From Hysterium pulicare CBS 123377 (lineage: Eukaryota > Ascomycota > Dothideomycetes > Hysteriales > Hysteriaceae), in contig AJFK01000173.1 of assembly GCA_000467715.1 (NCBI GenBank), positions 1 through 64,000 of the forward strand: DNA of 64,000 nucleotides. The letters are read 5' to 3'. Shown here one piece after another: positions 54,519 through 64,000 of the stretch. The position numbers and the translations under genes are program-made. Within the stretch, counting starts at the first letter, position 1, and each line of letters begins with the position of its first letter. The notes beneath the pieces are model-generated. The model had not been told where the DNA came from and did not search any database. It saw only the letters and a list, made by a program, of their open reading frames with translations.

Positions 54519-57500
54519 ATGCCACCGCCCAAGCCCGGACAGCCAGGCACAGCCGAAGGGAAGCCCAAACGCCGACAAGGGCATAGGCAACCTAACAAGA
54601 ATGGAAAGACAATTGCCACCGATGAGCAGGTAAGTATAATCATGAAGTATAATGAGATAAGAATCACTGACCGTATTCCAGGTCAACGAGACGGTTCCCG
54701 AAAAGGCTCTGTCCTATGAAGGGTCCAAGGGAAAGCGCAAACGTCGCCGAGGGCGTAAGAGATCTAATAAAAAGGACAAGACAACTGCCGTCAATGGAGA
54801 GCAGGTAAGTATAATCATGAAGTATAATGAAATAAGAATCATTGACCGTTATCCAGGTTGACAAGATGATTCTCGAAGAGAATGAGTCCCCTGAAGCGAC
54901 CGAAGTGTCTGCTGTGACGACATTTCCTCCCACGACTTCACCTTCAACGGCGTCTCCTACAACATCCTCTCTTACAACATCCTCTCCTACAACATTCTCT
55001 CCTACAATATCCTCTCCTACAACATTCTCTTCTACAACATCCTCTCCTACAACATCTTCAACGAGGTGTTCACTGGGACATCAAGAGATGACTGCCCCTG
55101 TTCCTCAGATGTTCGCATCTGTCAACATGAACGCTATGTTGTTGAAGATGGATAAAGCCCTCGCAAACTTCCACGAGAGCAAATCCGAAGTTGAGGAGGC
55201 TCGAGATATGTTGTCGATGTTGATCCATGGTGCAATTGTTCCGCCCCAAGCTGAATCAGACGCCCAGTCTCAATCAGAGGTCCGGCTCGTCGCCTCAACG
55301 ATGCCTGCCGAGAATAAATCGCGTCCCGTCTATGATGGCAACAGCGAACAAGTCATCATTAAGATCGGCCAGCAGACTCCGAATGTCATCTTCCCTGCAG
55401 CTTCTACAGCTCAGACGGCTGCGGTAGTAGCTGGGCCTCCTGTCATTACTGAAGAGATTGTGCCAACTGCATCGAAGTCTGAGAAGTCAGCTGCTTTGCC
55501 ACAAGAGGGAACTATACCGAACGATAGGCCTTCCGGTGAACACTCTGGCGGTTCACAGGTAGAGGAAGTTGGCCCAGTGGCGTCAAGTGATGCTCTAGAG
55601 GAAGATGTCAAGATCGTTTCAACAAGCAATCCCCCCACTGGAACTATCCAGGATGAGCAGACTGGCTCATTAACATCGACGCTTAATGGATCTGCAAACG
55701 ACTTCGAGAATGCTGAGCTTAGCTGCCAACCGCATCAGCCGACTTTTGAGTCTCTCATCCAGACTGGAGATGATGAGCCACATGCTGAGAATCCAGAAAT
55801 GGCAGTTGTGCTCTTCATCTCTAAAGAGACTGTGACTTACGGCAGCCACTTCCAAGAGGATAGGCGTTTAACAACGAGTTTGGCAGGTACCGTTGGTAGT
55901 GAACATCAGCCAGGGAAACTGGACGACCAGGCAGTCATCATCTTTTTGATCCCCTTTGGCGACATCCTGAATCAATCCATGAAGAATCGAGTGATCGGAA
56001 CTACATTAACTGCTTCCACGTCTTATGGAAACGTTAGTACCTCGCAGGATCTTGCGTCGACCGATGCCCCATCTACATCATCCACTGGCCGTAGCGACGA
56101 ACAGCTAAATGAAGAGCGTTCAATTCATCACGCAGGAAAGGAACTTGTCTTATTCAAAGATACGAATGAACCCGACTCTCATGATGATGAAGTTGAAGAG
56201 AATCAACATTATACGATGAACCCGGCGACCGACGCGGATGGTGAGAGTTTTCAATTGGATGAAGATACCACAACACGCCGGGAGGACGAAGACGCTCCTA
56301 CCGAGGATGAAGACGCTCCCGAGAACGGGGACGCCCCTATCGAGAACGAAAAAGCTCCACGTTGGGTTTACGTTTGGGAAGGGCAGCCCCAAAACATCAC
56401 CAACGACGTTCGAGCATACTACAGAGAAATGGATATCTACGTCGACCGGGCGTACTATATACGCCATATCAAAGAACATGAGAAGCAGCGGCGTCAAGTA
56501 TTCCTACTTGGGCAGATGTGGGAGGCAACATGGGAACTTAAGCTGCGTGACGAAGGCTTCCAACGGATAGTGCATTTTTATGGTGTTGCGGAGCTGAAGA
56601 AGGAGGCTAAGAAGATGTTCCCGGCAAGTTTGGCACGTATCTTCGGGTCCGAGAACGCAACCACACTTGGCAAAATTCTGGACAGTATTAAGGAAGCTGC
56701 TACACTGCAGGCGCGCCAAGAAGCGCTGCAAGATTGGAGTCGGAAGATTGAGTCCTTAACCGATATCGACGTTACTCTGGGTGAGGGTGAGCTAGGGAAA
56801 GAAACGATCAAGAGATATGGCACTGAATACGTGCTCAAAACCATTTCTCCGAACTTGGATCTGACTCGAGCCACTCAGACCCAGATCAAGAGAATTCAGA
56901 GAAGAATTAAGGACCTGATCGGGGCAGAAGGCGACTTGTACTACGACCTGGAAGATGCAAAGGCCAAATTCGAACGCGAGAATAAGATTATACGCCAGGT
57001 CATCGTTCCAGAGATCAAGGCAGGAATTGACTTCGAGCGACGAAGAAATGCTGCGGGTCGTATCATCGGCCTTGGGATGGGAGAAACTAGAACAGCTGTC
57101 ATTGGCGAAGCTCTCTCCCAGAACGAAGCAGAGATTTTCAATCCTTTCCCTCCCGCCAGCGAATTTCTCAACCCATCACATACTATCACGCAATATGATG
57201 TCGATGCTCTAGAAACGGTCGAAGAACTACTCCAGGGCATTCGGCGTTCTTCAGGGCACAGGAACTCGGTGTCATCTTACAGTTTTGTCGGTTCGGTCCC
57301 AAATGAGATCCAAGAAGAAGCTGAGCGATTATCAACCACCACCAAAACCACCATCAAACCAGCTGTGGATTTCGCAGAACTTGGGTGGGCTTATGCCAAC
57401 GCTCGTGCAAACTTTAGTGCCGTTTTGCCCGTCATCAGCCCACAAGACATTCGACAACTGCCGGCAAGACATGAAGAATCTTCTCCGGTTCCAAATACGT

Positions 57501-60500
57501 CTTGGGGTTCGCCGCGATTCATACTTCCACAAAATCCGGCAATGGGACGTCCAAAATTCAGAATTCCACCATGCTTTCCAGGATTGTTCTCTGGCCTGCC
57601 TCAGAAACTCGGTTTTAAGGTCGGATGGACTACATGGGAATTTCGACCATGTTCACATGGATTCGTAGATCGCGACAATCCTCAACCGTGCCCTTCTTTT
57701 GATTCAGGACCGGACCATATGGCTGGTACAGAAAATGAGTCATCGTCTTGTTCATCGTCTTGCTCATCCGCTCAACGCTGCTTGTCAATTGGAAACTTTG
57801 GCTGGCTGCGAGGGAACGACAAGGATGAAGGAGCAGCAGAAGCTCCTCAATCAACTGCATCTCCAACAGTCCAGCCGCTTCCTTCGGCCTCCGGTCCGAT
57901 GCTAAATTCATCAAGTGCACCGATGACTTCCACTAACCATCCTCCAGTTGTCAAACAACCTACTACAATCTTCAAAATGGATTTTGGACCGGCTATGACA
58001 GGAGCCCGTGGAGGAAACCCACGAGCTCGAGGAAAGGGGGGCCGCAACAGAACTGCCGCAACAAACTCAACCCCGTCCTCGACGCAACGACCTCTTGGCA
58101 GTCGCCTTTCGAATAGTGCGAAAGGGTTCCAAACTAAAGGTACAACTGCCAGTCAAACACACGGATTTGGCGGATTTGGAGGCTTCGGACAAAGCCAGGC
58201 ATCACCCTTTGTAACGGCATCTGGACCTCCTCGCACCTTCGGGGCCCAGGAAGGCTCATTTAAGTTCACTGCTGGAGCAACGACTGTGAAGAATCCTCAC
58301 CAGTCTGGTTCCTCAGGCACATTTTTTGGATCGAATCCTACCGGTAATCCATCTCCCGCCACTGCCTCCGTCTCTCCAGCAGCTCCTCCACCCCATGCTA
58401 CTGGCACTCCTTCTACTAGTGCAGCCGAATCTTCGTCTCAAACCAACGTTGCACCAGACGATGAAGATGAGCATGCGGATGGAGCTTCAGACACGATTCC
58501 GATGCCCGATACGGAAGATTTCAACAATGAGCCCGTAAATGACGAAAAATCTGCTGCTGCCAACCTGAGCTCAGAAAGTGATGGCTCAGCTAGTACAACT
58601 GTTCGCGGAGATAGGAGGATTCAGACTCCCACAACGGACACTGAGACTGGAGTTACGTCGAAAGAACCTGATGCTACGACATCAGCAGGCCCACAACCAA
58701 AGACCCGATCAACTGGTGCAGCTCCGGCAGACAAGATCAACGTTTCAAATAAAGGGAACGTGAAGGGGGTCCTCGATGAGCGATGTCAAGATTTGGAAGC
58801 GGGCCTTCCATACCAACAAATTGCTCCGGAATTCTATTACACCGGCGAGGAAGACGAAGATGCTCCCAAACCCCGAATGGATGCACCCGGCAATACATCT
58901 AGCCTACCAAGCGGGCCACTTGCCAAAGAAGAATCGACGGCCTCAGACACGGAGAATCAAGAAGATGTTGCCGCGAGCGAAGAGGATGATGCTAGCGAGG
59001 ACGGCGAGGATGATGACGAACTCTCCAGCCATGATTCGGACGACGAAAGCGACGAGGATGATGACGATGCTCCTCCAAGCGGCGGAGCAACTACAGCTTC
59101 AGCCCCGCAGTCGAGCGATAACCATCAAGATGGCAACGGCGACCATAGCGAGTCGACCGGTCAGCATCGTGAAGCAGGTCATGGTGAGGACGTTGGAGAA
59201 TCTTCGAAGCCGGCATCAACAGACTCAACTTCCAAGGAGCAAGACACGCCGGCCAATGACCAGCAAATCCTAGATGATGCCCAGGTACCTGGTTCTCCCA
59301 AGCCACTTCATTCAGCGCAAGAGACGGAGACCAATTTCGAAGAGGAAATTTACGCAGAGGGATTTAGTACACGACCGACTGCTACTCAAGAGACTCAAGC
59401 AACTTGGTCGAGCTACCAAGCTGGGCAGCAGAAGGCACCGGCGTCTCACACAAAACCCATCGAAAATCTGTTTGGAGGGCCAAATCCACATACGTTCGCA
59501 CCATCTCTAGCGAGCGCCGGTCCAACCCAAGGCCCTCTGGATGGAGCATCAGCAGCGCCTTCAGACATATCCAAGGCGGCGTTTAAGGCTGCTGATTGGG
59601 CTTCGATATTTGCCCCGGGATCTGATAGCAACAACCCATTCGGGTCGGGGCTGATCAACAACCCATTCGCAAGTTCATCAAATGGAACCACGAAAGCCCG
59701 AAAGGCTCCGAAACCAAAGGCACAAGTGGCGCCCCAGCCAGCAGGCAATCCGACCTTTGGTGTCGGGGGTTCTGGAAGTAATCCATCAATAGTGGTTACA
59801 CAAGGCGATTTGGGTGCAATTACCAGTGATGCCCTCACTAGGTTCAACTTCAACATTCGCGTAGAAAAACATGCGGCATCTTTACTAACTCCTGCTGCTG
59901 CTGCGAACTTGGAGATTTCTGGCGTGAGTGACGTCCCCAAAGACGCTTCCCAAACCACTCCGAGGTTAAATGGAACGGTGAAGGAGAATGATGCGTCAAC
60001 ATCAACGGTGTCAAAGCCGACTTCGGAAGAGCACACTCAACCAGAGCCGACAGTGTTGTCCAATGGGAGCAACGATGATTCAAGGACAATAGATTCGATA
60101 CGAGCTGCTGGAGGTTCTGAAGTGATTTTTGACCCACTCGTTGCCCCAACCACTACAATAGAGGCTCCAGAAGCGAAGTCTGAAGTTGCTAAAGACAAGG
60201 AGCCACCTTCGCGACTAACAAAGCCGAGTGCAGTGGATCGAGCTCCGGCAGCTCCAAATTCGAAGATTATAACCTCAAACGTCTTTGGAGACTCCGATAA
60301 TTCTGATGGCGCGATTGGTATCCACCTCAATCCGTTCATAAAGTACAAGATACCTCAGATGGAAGATGAGAGTGAAGCTGGTGATGATAGCGAAGATGAC
60401 GAAAATGCTGAGCCGATGCGTATCACTAAGAAGAAGCCTAGGGGTGGCCCTATACCTTGCACGGTTAACTTGCAGGGAAAGTATATGAGCAGAAGCAGTA

Positions 60501-62386
60501 CGAATAAATTTCACACTGGATCAGTATCTCCGAGTCCAGTAAAGGGTGCATCTCCGACTTCAAAGCCTTCATTGGAGTCGCGACTTAGCGGCGGTACTTT
60601 CAGTCAGCCTCGTCCAGCAACAGGAGAAGAAGCCGCTGCACCCACATTGACGAAACCTTCGTTTGAGTCGAGGCTCAGTGGAGGTATTTACAGCAAGCCT
60701 CCACAAGAGGTTGCACCAACCGCCGCACCCACAACGCCAAAGCCTTCGTTCGAGTCGAGGCTTAGTGGAGGCATCCACAATGAGCTTCCTCAAGAGACAG
60801 CACAAGCCGCTGAATCCACAACGATAAAACCATCGTTTGAGTCGAGGCTCAATGGAGGCATCTCCAGCCAGCTTCCTCAAACATCAGTACAGCAAATGGC
60901 TACACCGGATGTTGTGAGTCCAGAATCTTCAACGGCAGAAGCGAAGGCATCAAGAAAGCCTTTCGCGAGCCTCTACAACTTCTTACGCATCCTTGATATA
61001 GCAAGAGGCAATCAAGGCCCACCACTGGAGTTGTTGGAGACCTTCGCGACCCCAACAAGCAACGCTTCATTGGGACTAGCTACTCCAGCACCGGAAGAGA
61101 AGGCAGTCAAATACCCGTCAGAGACAACTTCGCTCTTCGCGCGCGTCCTTGGTGAGGAAAAAGCTCCCGAGGACTCAGCGGCGGAGACCTCTACAACTCC
61201 AAAGGACACTTCATCGGGCCTGAATAAGGTCGAGTCAGCAACAATTGTATCTTCTGTAGAAGCACATGATGCTCCGGAAGATGAGCATGATTCCCTTTTC
61301 GACTCGGACGGCGAGGATGAGTACAAGGAAGCTGACGAGAATGATGACGAGGGCAAAGAGAAGAAGTCTAAAGACGATGAAGGCCCCAAGGACTATAAAG
61401 GTCCAAAAGATGACGATGAAGATGGCAAAGGCAACGACCCTGGAGCAGGCGCAGCTTCAAGCGGCAGCCACTCCAATGCTGACGACAACGCTGATAATGA
61501 TACCCGTGGCTCCATTTCAGGCGGATCATCCTTCAACAATGACCACCAATCCACTCGTCCCAGCTCCGGAGGAGGTCAGCGAGATGAGGAGGTGCAGACA
61601 AAGAAATCCCCATCTACCTCCAACAGTCGGGTAAAGTTCTGCTTCCCAGGTGATGATGACAGGGGCCTGAATTCTGATGGCGATGAGTCCGAAGATGAGG
61701 AAGCGCGTCTGAAGCTCCACGTCGGCGATTATGAGGATAAGAACTCACCAGAAGACCAGGCTCTATCTGAGAAGATGGCACGGCTTTCTATTAAATCTCC
61801 GAAGCAGCTGTCGAGAGGCCGAGTGAAGACAGCACATAAAGCGCCCACCGAGGCCTCGACTCAACCACTACAAGACTCTCCAGCTAGCCAAGATTTCGCA
61901 TCTCCATTAATGATGGGTAAAGGCAAGAAACAACCAACAACAAGTAAGTTCCTGCAATCCGATGCCTTCCGTTCGAATGCCAACACGAAGTCAGAACTAG
62001 AACAAGATCAGCCTAAGCAGAAGCGTTCAAAAACTGCCAAGACAAAGACCAAGCTTCGAAAGAAGAAGTCTAAAGCAGTCTCGCCAGAACTCCGCGCCGC
62101 AATTGAGTACAAACAACGTCAAGTTGTTATCCTTGAGCAAACAGCGATTCAGGGAGCCGCAGATTGCCGGGGGGAAATTGGCCTCTTATCCCGGCAGGCA
62201 CAAGCGTGGTACGATGATATGCAGAGCAGTATTACCGATACTTCAACCGCTTACGAAAAGGCGGTTGCGCAAAAGAGGGTCGACGATGCTGAGCGCCGCC
62301 TTTTTAGAGTGGAAGATTACGTCGAGAAGGGGTGGAAGAAGTACGAGAAGGCTGTTGAGGAGTTGAACAGCTTGATGGGGTATTAG
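54519..62386 (+). CDS. Giant orphan low-complexity protein with FG-like and tandem repeats, 2,587 aa
   Basis: Three exons: 54519..54629, 54682..54804, 54857..62386, both introns 52 bp and phase 0, each exon end reading GAGCAG-GTAAGT. Exons 1 and 2 encode related basic modules (GKPKRRQGHRQPNK, GKRKRRRGRKRSNK). Then: Thr/Ser/Pro low complexity (100-148); charged disordered region; DEDAP repeats (555-580); a folded-looking helical segment (580-890; WVYVWEGQPQNI, WEATWELKLRDE, coiled IKRIQRRIKDL); FG/GFG-rich patches (HGFGGFGGFGQ near 1180, NLFGG 1616, NPFGSG 1675); acidic runs (1450-1487); four KPSFESRLSGG repeats (1980-2085); a C-terminal coiled coil ending EELNSLMGY. It resembles a scaffold or nucleoporin-like protein, but I recognise no family. 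Confidence 0.7.
54556..54856 (+). repeat. Tandem exon-intron duplication with near-identical introns
   Basis: Introns 54630..54681 and 54805..54856 are both 52 bp and share GTAAGTATAATCATGAAGTA and most of the rest; by eye they differ at about four positions. The exon segments before them (from GGGAAG at about 54559 and GGGAAAG at about 54728) are clearly related but only about 70 percent alike. Confidence 0.85.
54951..55055 (+). repeat. 15-bp coding minisatellite
   Basis: About seven copies of a CTCCTACAACATCCT-like unit, encoding S-P-T-T-S/F pentapeptides in the giant orphan protein. Confidence 0.85.
60559..60862 (+). repeat. Four tandem 87-90-bp coding repeats
   Basis: Cores begin at 60562, 60652, 60739 and 60827 and encode KPS-(L/F)-ESRL-(S/N)-GG, with variable Pro/Gln/Thr/Ala linkers. 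Cores are conserved and linkers diverged, which suggests selection on the core peptide. Confidence 0.85.
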
Positions 62387-62552
62387 AGGGAGGTCGCCAA
62401 TAGGTTGACGGCGTGAGGGTGGATATATTTCGGATAAGGGTATTTGGATCGGGAGAATACTGGTGATCGTTCACGGTGAAGGTGGACTTGTTCGGCTGAT
62501 GACAAGACCGAACAAGAGGATCGACGTCTTGGTTTCCGACAATTGTTGGCAT

Positions 62553-62900
62553 TTAGGATTGGGTTGATTCGAGGAGATCCCCATATTTTGCTCCCCTTCT
62601 TGGTTTTCATACTCCGCCTTTCTTCTAACCCCCTTGCACATTTCTTCCCATTTTCCACTGCGCTCCGCTTCATCTCACTGCCCATCTCCTTTGTTCAAGC
62701 GTGGGAATTTTCTTTACACCGAACGGATGGCGTTCTAGATTGGGTAGATCCAGCGAGATCCCCACATTTGCTTCCCTTTCTGCTTTTCACATTCCGCCCC
62801 CTTCCAACTCCCAAGCACCTTTCTTCCCCATTTTACACTGCGATCCACTCCGTCTCACTGCCCATCTCTTTTGTTCAAGCGTGCGAATCTCTTTTACAGA
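62553..62900. repeat. Imperfect tandem duplication, two ~167-bp units 180 bp apart
   Basis: Units 62553-62719 and 62734-62900 share GAGATCCCCA, TTTTCA.ACTCCGCC-like runs, CTCACTGCCCATCTC and TTTGTTCAAGCGTG in the same order. They lie just past the stop of the giant orphan gene, probably in its 3' region. No coding role seen. Confidence 0.8.
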
Positions 62901-63803
62901 AAACGTACCCTAGACCTCTACCCTCGGTAGGTCTGGCGCAGAGACGTTTTCTCCATCTCCCCTCGGATACTTTAGATAGATACCCCGAATTAAGACGTCG
63001 ATCCTCTCCAGTAAAGAATTGAAACAAGATGAGTGAGATTTCGTGAGCGCAGTTTAAATGAATGCAGTCGAATAATATATATCGTAATTGAAAATCTGAA
63101 AAGAACAACAGCTATGTAGCGTCTACGTACTGAGGATGAATCGAGTAAATAACGTCTTGACTTGAAGGTTCCCTCAGCGAAGGAAGACTGCCTCAGTCTA
63201 GAGGTTCCGCGGAGTCACATCTAACACAAACGCGAAATAAAAAGGATAGATGAGACATGATACGATGACGAAACGCGGGCCTGTTATCCGCGAGAAGCTT
63301 GAATAAGGTCAAGAGAGGTGAGGGCTGAACTCGGGGTTCATTGATTCGCGCTACAACCACCACAGTTAGATCAATTTAATTCTCACCACGCCAGAGCCGG
63401 TATAGCTCATTATCGGTCATTTCTCACGCATCATTGACGTAAAATTCAAAAGTACATTTCAAATATCATATTTTGGGTTTGTTCTTTATTTCATGTTGGT
63501 ATTATACTCTCACAATACATTGCTTGAATGTATTACAGAAGGATCATATCCCACCCATTAAGCTTCCACCCAAAATCAACACCATCATATGTATTAAAAT
63601 CCTTGCCAATTACCATTCCCATTCCCAAACCCAAACTCCCTTACTCAATTCCTTTCGGGCAACGAAGCCCAATACCAGCCAGTGAATTCCATTCATGAGC
63701 CATCCCATAGCTTCTATATTCCGTACAAGCTTCCCGAAGCTATCGCTAGTTGTCAGATCCAAGTCCGGCTTGCCGTTCTCAAAGCGGTCATCGCGTCAAG
63801 CGT
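62901..63803. other. Intergenic, 900 bp
   Basis: AT-rich spacer between the giant orphan gene and the MARVEL gene 3' end. No gene supported. Confidence 0.5.
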
Positions 63804-64000
63804 TTAGACTTGGCTCATTGCGGGGCCCCTACGAAGTCCACCACGCATGTTGACATTAACACCGCCGCTCATGAGAGAGAGGACGAGGGAAGCGGTCCAT
63901 GCTGCCCAGCCGAACCAGAGGAACGCAGTTGATGCTTGGGCTTCGTGGCAACGCTTCTTTGTGTCGTAAGAGCCGTTCGTGATTTCGTTGGAGTGTGTGT
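63804..64000 (-). CDS. MARVEL-domain membrane protein, C-terminal part (5' partial)
   Basis: Read leftwards from the window edge, a frame with two leading bases gives YDTKKRCHEAQASTAFLWFG, then WAAWTASLVLSLMSGG, then NVNMRGGLRRGPAMSQV and a stop (63806-63804). A Cys-x-Glu-Ala-x-x-x-x-A-F-x-W-F run followed by one final hydrophobic span, an R-G-G turn and a short tail is the end of fungal MARVEL proteins, four-span membrane proteins of plasma-membrane domains. It is 64 residues here, with the first three spans outside the window, so membrane role and subfamily are inferred from this last helix only. Confidence 0.65.
   Translation of the reverse strand, partial: THSNEITNGSYDTKKRCHEAQASTAFLWFGWAAWTASLVLSLMSGGVNVNMRGGLRRGPAMSQV

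Noticed and set aside
56150-56497. Minus-strand frame with membrane-like segment opposite the giant orphan gene
   Set aside because: It is the complement of the DEDAP repeat region and has no independent support.

Overview
This window is nuclear DNA of a filamentous ascomycete. Genes are separated by 0.4-2.5 kb, introns are short (mostly 40-56 bp) with GTAAGT/GTATGT-type donors and CAG/TAG acceptors, and several proteins are recognisably fungal (Mrc1, Osh3, a mARC-like MOSC protein, GH43, an SGNH esterase, a MARVEL protein). One gene resembles the 'ORP1-like' family I associate with Leotiomycetes/Helotiales; that placement is inference.

The left half (1-23.4 kb) is ordinary. It starts with the C-terminal end of an SNF2-type chromatin remodeler of the Mit1/CHD kind, followed by an ORP1-like orphan (minus), an SF1B (UPF1/MOV10-like) helicase with two uORFs, a cytosolic GH43, a membrane-anchored MOSC protein, a C2H2 zinc-finger protein with one intron, and the replication-checkpoint mediator Mrc1 with three exons. 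At 32.8-38.7 kb lie an Osh3-type oxysterol-binding protein and a secreted SGNH/GDSL esterase with three exons.

The block at 23.9-32.1 kb has no normal-sized gene. It is built from repeated short promoter modules: canonical TATA boxes in both orientations, often as outward-facing pairs 80-92 bp apart, each followed after about 80-110 nt by an ATG and a very short or broken reading frame. On the minus-strand units CACGTG often lies just upstream of the TATA box. Between 39.4 and 40.8 kb three minus-strand genes with the same layout remain open and encode 37-, 52- and 77-residue Cys-rich proteins whose Cys/Trp/Asn spacing resembles RanBP2-type zinc fingers. Pieces of the same protein family (a CCCGRCGGH run; a C-I-D-S-V-E tail) can be read in the array. 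I read the whole as a birth-and-death family of miniature zinc-finger genes, mostly decayed in the array and intact at its far side.

The right third (41.3-62.4 kb) is lineage-specific. It holds an intracellular subtilisin-like (S8) protein whose stop codon overlaps the ATG of a Hal4-like kinase fragment, two paralogous orphans each with two copies of a hydrophobic W-P...A-T-L-x-N repeat, and a 2,587-residue orphan with low-complexity, acidic, FG-like and tandem-repeat regions. The first two introns of that giant gene are nearly identical and more alike than the duplicated exons beside them. The window ends in the C-terminus of a MARVEL membrane protein on the minus strand. I saw no rRNA, tRNA, CRISPR array or recognisable transposon.
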